From Lineus longissimus (taxonomy: Eukaryota > Nemertea > Pilidiophora > Heteronemertea > Lineidae), in contig NC_088308.1 of NCBI RefSeq assembly GCF_910592395.1, forward strand, positions 14,027,001 to 14,091,000: DNA of 64,000 nucleotides, given 5' to 3'. The translations under genes and the position numbers were made by a program. This document shows, piece by piece, positions 1-11,340 of this stretch. How positions within the stretch are numbered: the stretch's first letter is position 1; every line of letters starts with the position of its first letter. The notes under the pieces were generated by a model. The model worked only from the letters and a program-made list of their open reading frames with translations, made no database searches and had not been told where the DNA came from.

Positions 1-35
1 GTCAGGCCGTAACTATGGCACGTTTCTAAACTGCA

Positions 36-335
36 ATGACTATTGATCACAAATTAAGTACACATGTACCCCTTGGTCAGGTGATCTCAGGTACCGAAGT
101 TTGGTGCGATCTGATTTGCTGTTTGGCCTCCAGGGAGGGGGCCAAATCCTATATTCTTCAAAATGCCATTATTCCTAGTAATGACTTGCCCGATTGGCAC
201 CAATTTTATATCATAGGTACATCTAATTCTAACAACCATTCAATGTGTCACCCGGGTCTTCTTTGATTTGACCTACTTTTCAAGGTCACAGAGGTCGAAT
301 GTACTGTAAATTGGCCATTTTGGGGAAATTGTAAT
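36..335 (-). repeat. Inverted fragment of the 300 bp repeat seen at 53-55 kb
   Basis: Read on the minus strand this matches the repeat units at 53.2-55.2 kb: the 'tgacctctgtgacc' block (here as 'ggtcacagaggtcga' near 282), the 'ggccccctggtggcc' block (here 'ggcctccagggagggggcc' near 124) and the block near 80-90 that reads 'tcagaggtcacctgacc' in the other copies. One unit only, diverged. No coding sequence is credible here. Confidence 0.7.
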
Positions 336-515
336 TGCTTGGACCTACATCAAACCTAACACTACATGACACAATATCATGCTCTTTATCCATCTTTCCT
401 CCACATGAGGTGAGTGCAATGGCCCTGGCCATTTCATTTTTTATAAGGATTCCCTGCCTATCCAAGCTAGTTTTTCTGGTCGGAGGGTACTGAAAATAGG
501 CTATTTCGTTTTTTT

Positions 516-735
516 TCTGGTGCCATTTTTCCGAGTGCCTTTTTTTCCTGGTGCCTTTTTTACCCAGTGCCTTTTTTCCTGGTGCCTTTTTTTCCTGGTG
601 CCTTTTTTCCAGTGTTTTTTTTTCCAGTGCCTTTTTTTCCTAGTGCCTTTTTTCCTAGTGCCTTTTTTTCCAGTGCCTTTTTTACCTAGTGCCTTTTTTT
701 CCGTACCTTTTTTTCCAGTGCCTTTATTACCTACA
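516..735. repeat. T-rich minisatellite, 15-18 bp unit
   Basis: About 13 units built on 'ccttttttt' followed by 'ccagtg' or 'cctagtg'. The open frames on both strands (Lys/Gly/Thr-rich on minus, Phe/Pro-rich on plus) come only from the repeat and are not taken as genes. Flanks 336-515 and 736-1261 show nothing I recognise. Confidence 0.85.
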
Positions 736-1263
736 TTCATCTTTACCATCAGGCCACGAGGAATTATCTGACAGCCTGACAGTCGGTGGGCAATCTTTAA
801 TACTTCTGGACCTTTCGCATGATTTTAACATTCCTTTTTGCCAAGTGTTGTAAAATGTCGCTGTATGCCATTTCGAAAAAAATAGATAATTAGATGCTGA
901 AATCCTCTTGTTACAGACAAATTCAAATCGTATCCGTGTGAATAATGAGACTTTCTATCTGTCGGAAGCTAAATATATTTTATTGCATTTATGTTAACCT
1001 TTTGGCTTTACTTAGAATTCTGACTGGATGGAGATCCTAGTTACTGCATAGGTTATGAGTTCACTTGTCACCAAGGTTAGCATATGGTTCAAGGTAAGTT
1101 TCTGGACAGATAGTGCCTCTCCTGCAAGATATTTTCCTTAGAAACAGGAAACAGGAAAAGTTATGAACTATGGTTAGTAAATACAAATTCGCTGAGGACT
1201 GGATGAATAGATCAGATGAAAATTCGAAAATTCTCGTGGACGGAACATCATTTTCGGTCTATT

Positions 1264-1615
1264 GCGTCCCGGTGGAAATAACCACTTTAACATTTTAACC
1301 AATTAACATATACATGTTAATTGGTTAAAATGTGTACATGTTAATTGGTTAAAATGTTCAAAGTGGTTAGTTAAAATGTTCAAAGTGGTTATATTATAAG
1401 GAAAGCCCTACTCAGACAAGTAATCCCAATGGAGCCAGAGATAAATGAAGTTAACAGGTCTTTTGCGTCCCGGTGGAAATAACCACTTTGAAAATTTTAA
1501 CCAATTAACATGTTTAGTTATAATGTTCAAAGTGGTTATATTATATGGAAAAGCCCTACTCAGACAAGTAATCCCAATGGAGCCAGAGATAAATGAAGTT
1601 AACAGGATGAATTAC
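1264..1615. repeat. Palindromic MITE-like element with its flank, duplicated in tandem
   Basis: An inverted repeat (aaccactttaacatttt at 1280 against aaatgttcaaagtggtt ending at 1369) surrounds an AT-rich centre with extra copies of 'atgttaattggttaaaatg'. The palindrome and about 60 bp of its flank ('ccctactcagacaagtaatc') occur again at 1472-1605 with a shorter centre. The duplication therefore includes non-element flank. 1616-2224 holds nothing I recognise. Confidence 0.7.
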
Positions 1616-2239
1616 ACTAGAGGGAAAGTGTTAAAAAAACCAAATAAACTACAATGTGTAATGGGCAAAAAAGCCAAGATCCCCGATTAAGGCAACAGTT
1701 TATAGCATAGTTAATGCATGATCAGACGTTCTTGAACCTACTTGCCTCAATCAATGGATGAGCTTTGGTTAGCAAAACTAAACATTACATTGATTACAAA
1801 ACAAAGGAGATATTTTTAGAAATGTGACCTTTTTCTCTGAATTGTTTTATGGCTGATTGGAGGAGTCCAAAGAAATTGTTTTCTTCTCTTATTGCTGTGT
1901 ATACAGACATTTTCAACATTTCATGAATCATTTATGGATCACCGATTTTCATCGCAGATAGGCTTGAACGGAATGCGATTGATGAGGTCACAGCGATTAA
2001 AAAATTTATGCTCATCTGCGGGGCGCTTCTTTTCTAAATGTGGAATTTGTCCAAAATAAAAACAGAACTTAGACCGGATGCCAAATGTCAAATAGTGTGT
2101 AAGCCTCACTAAAGTGTAACGTTTATAAGACCTAACTGACGCTGTCAAACATGCATGAATGTCAATTCTGGTAGATTCTGCTTGTCACTCTTTTCTGCCT
2201 AATCTGAATCAGTGAACTGGCATTAATATGTAAAGTCAA

Positions 2240-2410
2240 GGACTTGGTGAGCCCCCTTTAGGTCGGGGGAGCACCCCCGAACCCCCCTACGATAGCGTAA
2301 CATTTTTACCCAGTACAATGGAGGGGAAACCCCCCCAAAACCCCCCATGTTGGGACAATCCATAGTTCCTTCCGACACATTTTTGTTTTGGTAATGTAAT
2401 ACATTGTGAT
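2240..2410. repeat. C/G-run repeat module, related to 3870-3970
   Basis: Alternating G-runs and C-runs ('ggtcgggggagcacccccga', 'ggaggggaaacccccccaaa') followed by 'atagttccttccg' and a T-rich 'ttttggttttg'-like end. The same order occurs at about 3880-3960 ('ggttggggggaaacccccca', then 'atagttccttccgcc'), and a third G/C-run segment lies at 4139-4216. Small palindromic G/C modules, non-coding. Confidence 0.6.
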
Positions 2411-2618
2411 TGTCCTTATTCACGGGAATCGGGCGTTTCCAGTGATATACGACACAAATGGGTTGTCCTCATGCATTCACTTTGGAAACGCATTTTAAAA
2501 AAGATGTTACGTCCTGTTAATGGGGCACGTCATCATCGCGTACATTTGGGAAAAACTCCCTAACGAGACCGGAGCAGACAGCTGAAAGTAGTTTAATTAT
2601 TGGCCGCTAGGGTGCAGT

Positions 2619-2703
2619 ATGTCGCTTGTGCAGGATATCTATAGTATTGCCGGAGATCTGGCCAGTGGAGATGAATTTTCAGACACTGACATCAATGCCA
2701 TTG
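2619..2703 (+). CDS. Candidate first coding exon, function unknown
   Basis: An ATG at 2619 opens a frame rich in Asp/Glu/Ser (starts MSLVQDIYSIAGDL) that runs without a stop to a consensus splice donor, G|GTAAGG, at 2704 (exon phase 1). Codon use looks like real protein and unlike the surrounding repeat DNA. I do not recognise the protein and cannot see exon 2, so it could be a host-gene 5' exon, a fragment, or chance. Confidence 0.25.
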
Positions 2704-2719
2704 GTAAGGGAAAATTATA

Positions 2720-2760
2720 AGCGCGCAGCAGAAAAGCCGTAGGCTTTTCTGCGAAGCGCT
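2720..2760. other. 41 bp near-perfect hairpin
   Basis: Sequence 'agcgcgcagcagaaaagcc', a 3-base loop 'gta', then 'ggcttttctgcgaagcgct'. Stem of about 18 bp with one bulged region. It lies just downstream of the candidate splice donor. 2761-3049 shows no other structure. Confidence 0.6.
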
Positions 2761-3049
2761 ACTATGGTTAACGTGCATACAACGTATCCAATGTAAACAA
2801 TGTTTCTCAAGTCCATGGATTCGTTTCAAATGGCTTAAATTTGACTTAAAATGGCCGCCAGAAGAGATAAACGCGCGAATGAAGCAACTCGACTATTCTG
2901 AGCTCCGAGAGAGAACCACATGAATATTCACACTGTTTTTTAATCACACTTCAATTTCAGGGGGTTTACCCCCCCCGACATATGTGTTTTGATTTTTGAA
3001 ACTTTAGTAATAATATCCAAAAGATGCTTAAAATGGATATAATCCCGAA

Positions 3050-4850
3050 TTAATGAAGCAAAAGACGGGCAGGCGTTTCGAGAAAAAAAATGTTATTTTG
3101 AGATTTCAATAAACCTTTTGAACGAATTCCACATGGGCCGTGGTGGGATCCGAAGACACCTCAAGGAGGAATGTATGTTTTTATAGGTACCATTAGTTTT
3201 GCAGATCTTCTGTTTTTTTCTAAAGAATAATCAATATTCGCTAGCAGGCTTTTTATGCTCCCAGGTATGAAGAGGGTTCTATGTTCCTCGAGTTCTTTGT
3301 TCATCAGTCTGGTGTCTTCAAGTCTCTTGGCCAGCAAAAACCCTTTCCAACCAATTTTTTATGCATTAACCATTCGGCAACATGTTGGTGGGGGAAAAAC
3401 CTGATCCCTAGATCCCTGACCCCTTGTATTGGTTGCCCAGGTATGACCACAAGCAATTGTCTCAAGGAAGCCACCAGTACGACCTCTTGGGAGTCTTGCC
3501 AATATCATGCCAGTGAAAAGGAAGGGTAATGATGGTTGAGGGTTGCAGTTAGGGTACCATCAAAGGAGTACCTCTTCCTCGCTCTGTGTTAAACGTGTCA
3601 AAGGACTACACCATCATGAAGGTTTGGGGGTTCCACTCGAGCGCCCCAGGGTAAGCAGCTCCGAAGGACTTATTGAGAGGCCAATAGGGGTTTGAGGGCT
3701 TACTAGGGCACTGCACTGATAATATTAACCGTCTGCAGCTAAAAGTCTGAGAGAGAATTTTACTTACATTCCTAACTCCAAAAATAGGAGAGTAGCGCTG
3801 CTGACAGCGGCCGATGTGGACACCAGAATTTGGCCTGGATAATATTATCAGTGCAGTGCCCTAGTAAGCGCGCAGCGCCTTTAGGTTGGGGGGAAACCCC
3901 CCAAACCCCCTGGTTGGGAACCTGCTATAGTTCCTTCCGCCAATTTTTTGGTTTTGATAGACAGTTTTCTCCGTGTATCTCTTTAGCAGTAACTCAACTC
4001 CATCATCATTAATAGCCGGCAAAGAAATGGAAAATGTCCCCCCCCCCGAAAGGTCTCCGGACTAGATAGTCTGGCACTCTGGCAGATTCTAATGTAAAGT
4101 GCAAGCTCTATTGAACTCACACAACTGTCGACATGGAGAGCCCCCAAACCCCCCCCACCCCCGTCCTTCTGACATGTTTTAGTTAGTGGATTGGGGGGGA
4201 AGCCTCTCAACCCCCCTATTGGCCTCTCAATAAGTCCTTCTGAGCTGCTTATATACCCTGGGGCGCTTGAGTGGATGGAACCTCCAAACCTTGGTGCAGT
4301 CCTTTGACCCGTTTAACCCAGAGCGAGGAAGAGGTACTCCTTCGATGGTACCCTAACTGCAACTCTCAACCATCATTACCCTTCCTTTTCACTGGCATGA
4401 TATTGGCAAGACTACCAAGAGGTCGTACTGGTGGCTTCCTTGAGACAATTGCTTGTGGTCGTACCTGGGCAACCAATTCAAGGGGTCAGGGATCAGGTTT
4501 TTCCCCCACCAACATGTTGCCGAATGGTTAATGCATAAAAAATTGGTTGGAAAGGGTTTTTGCTGGCCAAGAGACTGGAAGACACCAGACTGATGAACAA
4601 AGAACCTGAGGAACATAGAACCCTCTTCATACCTAGGTGGGAGCATAAAAAGCCTGCTAGCGAATATTGATTATTCTTTAGAAAAAACCAGAAGATCTGC
4701 AAAACCAATGGTACCCCATAAAACCATACATTCCTCCTTAAGGTGTCTTCGGATCCCACCACGGCCCATGTAGAATTCGTTCAAAAGGTTTATTGAAATC
4801 TCAAAATAAAATTCTTTTTCTCGAACGCCTGCCCGTCTTTTGCTTAATTA
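3050..4850. mobile_element. Foldback-type long inverted-repeat element
   Basis: Two arms of about 640 bp are inverted copies: 3050-3690 and 4213-4850. Matching landmarks are 'gcaaaagacgggcaggcg' at 3058 against 'cgcctgcccgtcttttgc' near 4826, the 'ggtgtcttcggatcccacc' block, and 'gaggccaatagggg' at the inner ends. The 520 bp centre carries a second, nested inverted repeat (3699-3727 against 3839-3868). Similar short peptides read in both arms are only the same sequence read twice and show frame differences, so I treat the element as non-coding. It could be a foldback transposon or an inverted duplication of a MITE. Confidence 0.75.
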
Positions 4851-5640
4851 TTTTGTACAGACTATTTTCATGCGAAATGTTCCGAGTATCGCGGACATTG
4901 ACTAAATAAATGGACCTACGAACTGGCGCTACACAAGATGATAACTGGGTTGTTTCACCCATGCTTTTTTGCCCTATTTTGGTAACAGTTTCTCCCTTAA
5001 ATTCGTACACCATTGGTCGTTACATCAATTCATCTTCATTTTACCAACTTTACGACATATTCCTTGGGCATATTCAACCAAACCTGCATGGCTAAACAAT
5101 AAATCTACTGAGGGCGAAACGACCACGCTGCAACGGCATGAGGCCGAAACGATCGTGAAGCATGTACATGTGCGAAACTAAAAATAGCATTTTTTAATTA
5201 CTACGCGGTACGAAGATTTATATTCAGATTTTTATTTTTCGAAAGTCCGTAAATTCTGGGTAACACAGATGGACGCCGATTCAGAGTTATTAATATTCAG
5301 CATGCAATACAGTTAATAAAAACGCCAGTGGAACTTGTGAAGTGAACACTCTGGGGAACTACATGATGGAGGTGCGCTGTTCGGTCCGGCACAATGTTTA
5401 CGACTTCACAGACTAACAGACGTCATTCCATACCACCATATAAACTCTCTGCTATAGGCAGAGAGTTAATAAAACGAGAAGTGACCACGGATCTGTCGGT
5501 GGACATGGCTATATTAGCTCGTTTCAACAATGTGCATGGATTGACGAGCAGCAGCCAATCAACATGTAAGAGGAATTCCGATTGGCCAGAGAAATTAGTA
5601 GGCGGGACTAACCAGTCTAATTGTGATCGCTTCAGAGCGC
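4851..5640. other. Unassigned sequence with one perfect hairpin
   Basis: No supported gene. A perfect 10 bp stem with a 5-base loop ('aactctctgc', 'tatag', 'gcagagagtt') lies at 5443-5467. A 210-codon-scale open stretch near 5394 has no recognisable motif. Confidence 0.4.
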
Positions 5641-5830
5641 TGTAATATTGTCATGTCGAAAACAACGCTCATAAATTACAAACCATGCAAATTACTTGTG
5701 CTGAATTACGACATGACGATATTAATATTGGCATTATGGACAATAATATTGACATGATGGTATTAATATTGACATAACGGAATAAATAATATCGACAGGT
5801 CGGAAATAATATCGACATTACATTATTAGA
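5641..5830. repeat. AT-rich degenerate repeat of 'aatattgacat'
   Basis: Variants of 'taatattgacat' and 'atatcgaca' recur about every 20-30 bp ('attaatattggcat', 'aataatattgacatgatgg', 'ttaatattgacataacgg', 'aataatatcgacaggtcgg', 'aataatatcgacatta'). Low complexity and non-coding. Confidence 0.5.
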
Positions 5831-5982
5831 GAATTATGATCGTGTTGGAGCGCCATACTGAGCAGGCTATAAGGGACTGTAGCAAAAATGATACAGGTCA
5901 ATTAAAAAACGAAATTTTTCGTTTGGGGGAAGGGTCATTTCGTTTCTCTAAATTTTTTTTTGACACATTAAAAAAATCAACT

Positions 5983-6073
5983 GCTGACTGCGTAGTCATG
6001 ATGGGGATGGATCTAAAAGACTACTGACTCCCTAGTCATGATGGGGATGGATCTAAAAGACTGCTTACTCCCT
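5983..6073. repeat. Two-copy 40 bp tandem repeat
   Basis: The block 'tagtcatgatggggatggat' plus 'ctaaaagact' occurs at 5993 and 6033, nearly identical, each followed by an 'actccc'-type end. 6074-6202 has no other recognisable feature. Confidence 0.75.
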
Positions 6074-6202
6074 GTGTTAATTTTCTGGAGTGCGGCTAGT
6101 CTCTTCATGTAACAATTTTTTCAGAGGGACAATACACCACTTATTGTATGAATTTGGTGGAAACGGAAATAAAGAAAATGATGGCTTTTATATTTGGCAG
6201 GG

Positions 6203-6388
6203 GTTATTTCCACGACTGTCGTGTATCTAACCGCGGGGTTATATCCACGACTGTCGTGTACCTAACGCGAAAATCGAGTTAGATCCACGACTGTCGTGTA
6301 TCTAACGCGAAAATCGAGTTATATCCAGGACTGTACACGAAAATCGAGTTGCGTCTACGACTGTCGTGTACCGAACCGAAAATTGAGC
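6203..6388. repeat. Five-unit tandem array with a palindromic core
   Basis: Units of 30-40 bp begin at 6203, 6239, 6279, 6319 and 6349. Each has the form 'gttatatc', the palindrome 'cacgactgtcgtg', then 'tatctaacgcgaaaatcga'. The fourth unit has lost part of the palindrome. The repeated dyad resembles a protein-binding array or a satellite seed; no function is proven. Confidence 0.75.
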
Positions 6389-6532
6389 AAATCTCACTCC
6401 CTCGATGATATTGTCAGTTATTATCTACGATATAAAAGTCGGCTTTTTATACAAGAAATATGCAAGTAATTACTCATTAAAAAACAGCTATGAGGACGTA
6501 AGAAAAGTTGCGGAAAGATTGTGAAAATAAAA

Positions 6533-6609
6533 CGCCGGGGTGGGACTCGAACCCGGGTCGCTGGCGTGACGGACCATCATAGGTACCGTACCATTACACC
6601 AGGGCACCA
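6533..6609 (-). tRNA. Degenerate tRNA-like sequence (Asp-like, GTC), probably a pseudogene or SINE head
   Basis: On the minus strand an A-box-like 'tggtgtaatggtacgg' is followed by an anticodon-arm-like stretch with GTC in a CCGTCAC loop (stem 4 of 5 pairs) and a B box 'gggttcgagtccc'. The T-loop and its inner three pairs are good, but the acceptor stem pairs poorly. A functional tRNA is therefore unlikely; a tRNA pseudogene or tRNA-derived SINE head fits better. Confidence 0.45.
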
Positions 6610-7441
6610 AGGATCACCGACGCCTAGACCTAGGCCTATGTGTAGTTAAAGGGACAATAAGCCAACAGCTAGGCAGGCAAGATAAAGTTACAGAAAGTCA
6701 CCAATAGGCATCTATTACATCTCACACAACGTCAAAATGATTGACGCTTGTACGAAGAATATATTTAGTGCAGAATTGGACACATGACACTGGGACCACA
6801 CTGTGTATATTGTGTCACCTGAAGATGGCCAAATTAATACCTCTGCTCCTGCCTATACTTAGTCCCCCTTTAAAATTGTCACAAATTGCGTTATTCCTGT
6901 TCTAGCTAGAAGGGTTTTGCTAGATGTTGATGTTTGCGTCATCAATTGTCCTCACTTAGGCCTACACATTCACACATCTGGTGGGATTTTGGAAGCCATT
7001 TGCAGGCCTGGTCTTTTAAAAAATCTAGTTGAGTGCAAATTTACCCTCCTAAATCACAGGAGGAATGGAGGAATGTCAAAGCCATAAATTAGGCCTTAAG
7101 CATGATCCCAGGTCTGCAAAGGTCAAAAGTGCACATTCTGATATCACTCTTGCAATCTCAAGAACACAGGTGAGCACATGGTCCATCAACCATCAACCAT
7201 GGACCATTTCATTTGGGAGAAGTTATGTGAAAGTATTGTATATGAAAATGTGGTGTGCAAAGACTAATTGTTTTCTATTTCATATTTTCAGCTTGGTCTT
7301 TTAAAGTGAATAAGGTGTGTATCTACAATAAGTCATTTGCTGAACAATTTGTAAACAAACCTGCTATACAGACATCAAACAAATCTGTAAAAGACATTCT
7401 ATTTTCTATAACTGACTTGATGGTTGCATTCACTTATCATT
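6610..7441. other. Unassigned DNA upstream of the Helentron coding region
   Basis: No motif-bearing open frame. It may include the 5' end of the Helentron, but I could not find its terminus. Confidence 0.4.
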
Positions 7442-8945
7442 ATGCCTAAAAGAAAGAAGAATAACATAAATAATTTGAAGAAAGGGTGTGATAAGAAAGT
7501 TGATCGACTGTCTGACTTTGCTGAGAAAGTGGATCCACTGCCTGAATGTGGTAAGAAAGTAGACCCACTGCCTATTAAGAAGAGTAAAGTAAAAGGAGAT
7601 GCAGTGTTTGTTAATAACCCAATACATGTCAGTTCAAAAGTACCAGTATGTTCCACTGTGGAAAGCAACTCGCAGCCTCTGCAAATAGATTCTGATGAAG
7701 TTGCAATATCTAAAGTAAGTCAAAGAAGTGAACCTTACATATTTTCACCACTTCAGAAGTCACAGAAGACTAGTATTTGCACTAGAATATCAATGATGTC
7801 TGCTGTATCTTGCAAAGTAAGATCGTTTGTTGATTGTACAGGCTATGATTTACCTCTTTCAAGTAATTTTACTCTCAAATACAGATGGAAATTGTTTTTT
7901 TCGTGCAATCAGTTATACAATATATGGTGATCAAAGTTACTTGCACAAGAATATTCGAAAAATGCTTGCTGATTATTAGGAACAGCATCGAGAATCTTTG
8001 AAAGAACACTTGTGGGTTGGAGAAACTTGTAATTCACACATCAATCGTTTGGCAAGGAATGGTACTTATGCAAAAGACTCTGACATCATAGCAACTGCAT
8101 CAATGTTGCAAGTCAATATCTTTGTCTACCAAAAAGCAAATCAATTGAAAGAATGGTTATGGCACAAATATACACCAACTATGTTGATTGGTATAATGGA
8201 TAGTGACCATAGAAATTTCCCTTCTATTTATCTACAAAACACAAATTCAGATCATTTTGATGTAGTTTGCAGTATGAGAGACAATTCTACTTCTAGTCAA
8301 AGTACTGATAGAACGTTGAGTCAATATTTCAGTACTTACCTTTCTAAATGTGGTGCCCAACGCAAATATGAGCAAAAGAAAAGGTTACAAATTAGAGAAA
8401 GGAGGCAGAATTTTTGTGATGAAAAGAAGAAAGTGCAGCGTGAGAAATATACTGCGGCCATGGTAAACAATCAAATGAATGAATGCCAAGCAACGAAAGA
8501 AGCCCGACATGTCAAAGATAGAACTTATCATGCACGAAAACGCAGTTTGAAAATGTTTCAAATGGAAATGACAAAAAGAGGAAGAATAGAAAGAAATTTT
8601 CATGAAACTAAAAATATTCAAAGTCATCAAGAAGATACAACCACTAAATATTGTAAAGAGACCAGTTCTTTTGATATTGAAAAGAAACTAAGAAAAATTC
8701 GTAAAGACATTGGTGAAAAAGGTCATTTTGCATACATCTGTGTTAGTGATCTTCGATATCATTGCCTCGCCAATGTGGTGAAAATAAACTTTACATCTGA
8801 AGTTAGAAACTCGGTACAAGAGCAACTTCATGAATGTGGTGATGGAACAAATTCAAATACTCCTAAAAATGACAAATTCAAATTTCTCACTCCACAGAAA
8901 AGATTCTTTACTCCAAAGTCACACAATAGTCACAGAACAAACTAA
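7442..8945 (+). pseudogene. Helentron N-terminus with OTU-type cysteine protease domain
   Basis: The frame from ATG 7442 (MPKRKKNN, basic, with repeated KKVDPLP-like segments) gives the N-terminal tail. The protease active-site box T-DGNCFFRAIS is encoded at 7884-7913 in a different frame, so there is a frameshift just before it. A TAG at 7977 then interrupts the domain, and the long frame resumes at 7998. The C-terminal OTU histidine motif (YLQNTNSDHFDVV) lies near 8228-8268. After the OTU fold comes a long Lys/Arg/Glu-rich, probably coiled segment. OTU proteases cleave ubiquitin-type linkages; their role in Helentrons is not settled. The domain call is firm, activity is not expected. Confidence 0.85.
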
Positions 8946-9430
8946 ATCATTTGATGGACATTGGTATATATGCCATGCATGTAAACGTACTATTCAAAAG
9001 AACAAGATTCCATCATGCAATGAAAAAGAACAGAAGTTTCATGTCCCAGAATAACCTGAGTATCTTACAGAAAATGGCATGGCATTAAACAAATGTGAAG
9101 CACATTTGATTAAACTGATCATTCCATTTGTTCGTGTATTGCATATTCCAAAATCGAGTAAATTCAAAATTGTTGGGCCAATGATATGTGTTGAATCAAA
9201 TCTAAAGACAACAATTGACAAAGTACTTCCAATTAATCAAGATCTCATACCTGTTGCATTGAAACGACGGCCGGAATACAAAAGTGCCTACATAGAAGAA
9301 GTTGTATCAAAAAGTAAAATTCTAAAATATTTTCAGTATCTGAAGGCCAACAATCCTCTTTATGCTGACATTGAATTTAATGAGGAAAAGCTAAAAAAAA
9401 ATGCTGGAAAGTTAAGAGGATATTGATGAG
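8946..9430 (+). pseudogene. Helentron zinc-finger and DUF6570-like segment
   Basis: In a new frame (shift near 8945) the translation shows a CHAC-type zinc motif (WYICHACKRTIQKNKIP), then LNKCEAHLIKLIIPFVRV and MICVESNLKTTI, the signature of the DUF6570 region that precedes the Rep domain in Helitron-like proteins. A TAA at 9052 breaks it, and the frame closes again at about 9424. The next 160 bp is still Helentron-like in another frame but interrupted. Confidence 0.7.
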
Positions 9431-9589
9431 CAAAATAAATGGAAAACGTCTCAGCAGAATACTGAATATGTTATGAACCAAATTCCTAAAGAAAGAGAGG
9501 AAGTCATTGCTGACAATGACATTGACCTCAACATTGCAACTGATGTTCCTCTGAACACTTGTCAGCAACAGAAAATACCTGAATTGTCT

Positions 9590-11338
9590 TATCTGACAAA
9601 GATTTGAATGAGGAAAAAGTGTTGAAGGGAAATTTATACCAAATTGGCAAGATGTAGAATACTTGGAGGAAAAAGCATTCCCACATCTTTTCCCAACTGG
9701 CTCTGGTGGATACTTATCAACATATATTACTAAAAACAAACAAATAGACAACAACAATGAATGTCAAGCCAATGAAAATCCAAGTACACCAATGGGAAGC
9801 AGTACAGAATAAAGCAGTAGTAATAAGAGAAGGGAAGTCAGTTTTTCTAATTATGTTAAGCAGAGAATACTTGGAATTGATCCACGTTACCGTGAAGATT
9901 CTACGTATATGTTTTTTTTGTATCTTTTCAAAGAGAAAATTGAAATTCGACGTTCATATGCTACATTCTTTCGCAAAAACAAGGTGAATCGCCGAAAATA
10001 TGATGTCAAATTCATTCGAAAGGCTGATAAAGCAGAGATTGAAAGATCAGATGTTGGCTATGAAGTGTTCTGTAATATCAGAGTTACTCCTCCATACTTC
10101 CAACAAGTAAAATTAAAAGTAATGAGCATGATAAGACAATTGGGTGCCTCTCAGTTATTTCTTACAATGAGTGCTGCAGAGGCTCACTGGATTGAACTGA
10201 TCAAAATGTTACTACAAAAAGAAGGCAGAACTACTGTATCCGATGATGATGTCAATTCCATGTCTAGACCTGATATGAACAAATTGATTTCTAGGAATGA
10301 GCAGTTGACCATTTTTATAGGATCAATTTCAACAGCGTGGTGCTCCACATATTCACTCGTTACTATGGCTAGCTGATACCAATGGTGACCCTCCTCCTCA
10401 ATATCAACAAACTCTCAAAAACTCAAAAAATGCATGCTACAATTTCATTGATTCAGTCATCTGTGGTAAACCACCAAGCCAGACTTCACAAATCTATGAT
10501 AAATGTCACTCTTTCCAGTCACATGCACATACCTTCACTTGTCGTAAAAAATCCAGAAAAATGAAAATCAGAGAAAATGAAGGATTGGGTGCATTAAATG
10601 GAAACATCAGTGGACCAGAAATAGAAATGATTTTTTTGCAGATTCAAGTTTCCCAAACTCCCTATGAGACAAACAATGATAATCGATGCTCCTGATTCAA
10701 ACACCACTCATGATGAACCGAACGAATGGAAAGCTGATTATTTGAAAGGACGTAAATTCATTCTGAGACAAACACAGGTAGACGAATGCACACAAATGAA
10801 TGAAGGCTTCTTGAAACTGACGTATGATGAATTCCTCCTTGCTGCAGGTCTCTCCCATAACCAATATCTGAATGCTTTGAGAATTGCTGTTGCATCCAAT
10901 CGCTCTGGATCAGAAGTATTTCTGCAACGAGACTGTTGTGATTTATTCACAAATAATTATAATTCAAACCTACTTGACCTTCACCATGCCAATATTGATT
11001 TACAATTTATCATGGATGAATATGCCTGTGTTAGTTACATTTTAGGTTATCTCACTAAAAATGAAAGTGGCCTCAGCCGACTGCTTCATCAGATTGAAAT
11101 TGAATCTGAACAGTATGGTTGCACACCTACTGAAAAAATTCGTCAATTTAGCCATGCACTTGACAATAGCCGAGAAGTATCAAGGCCAGAGGTTATTTAT
11201 CGCATGATATGTTTGCATTTCTTCCAAAGTACAAGAACTCATCAGTTGATTCAAGCTAGCCATCCCTGCAATCGTGATGGTATACTAAAAAGCAACATCG
11301 ATGAATTGTCTGATGACAACAACTCCACAACAACATAA
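9590..11338 (+). pseudogene. Helentron Rep (HUH/Y2 rolling-circle endonuclease)
   Basis: Begins with WQDVEYLEEKAFPHLFPTG, the usual entry to the Helitron N/Rep region. The metal-binding HUH motif is read as FQQRGAPHIHSLLWL with the His-Ile-His codons at 10348-10356, just after an in-frame TAG, and outside the frame of the preceding ORF (frameshift near 10310). The catalytic tyrosine region follows at about 11015-11065 (DEYACVSYILGYLTKNE), in another frame that opens near 10664. HUH and Y2 residues are all present in the DNA, but stops and at least three frame changes separate them. Rep nicks and joins single-stranded DNA to start rolling-circle transposition. Confidence 0.85.
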
Positions 11339-11340
11339 TC

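Noticed and set aside
501-771. Open frames on both strands encoding Lys/Gly or Phe/Pro repeats
   Set aside because: They are produced by the minisatellite period and have no start context or non-repeat part.
3281-4762. Similar 80-90 codon frames in both arms of the foldback element
   Set aside because: They are the same inverted sequence read twice, with frame differences between the arms, so no selection for coding is seen.
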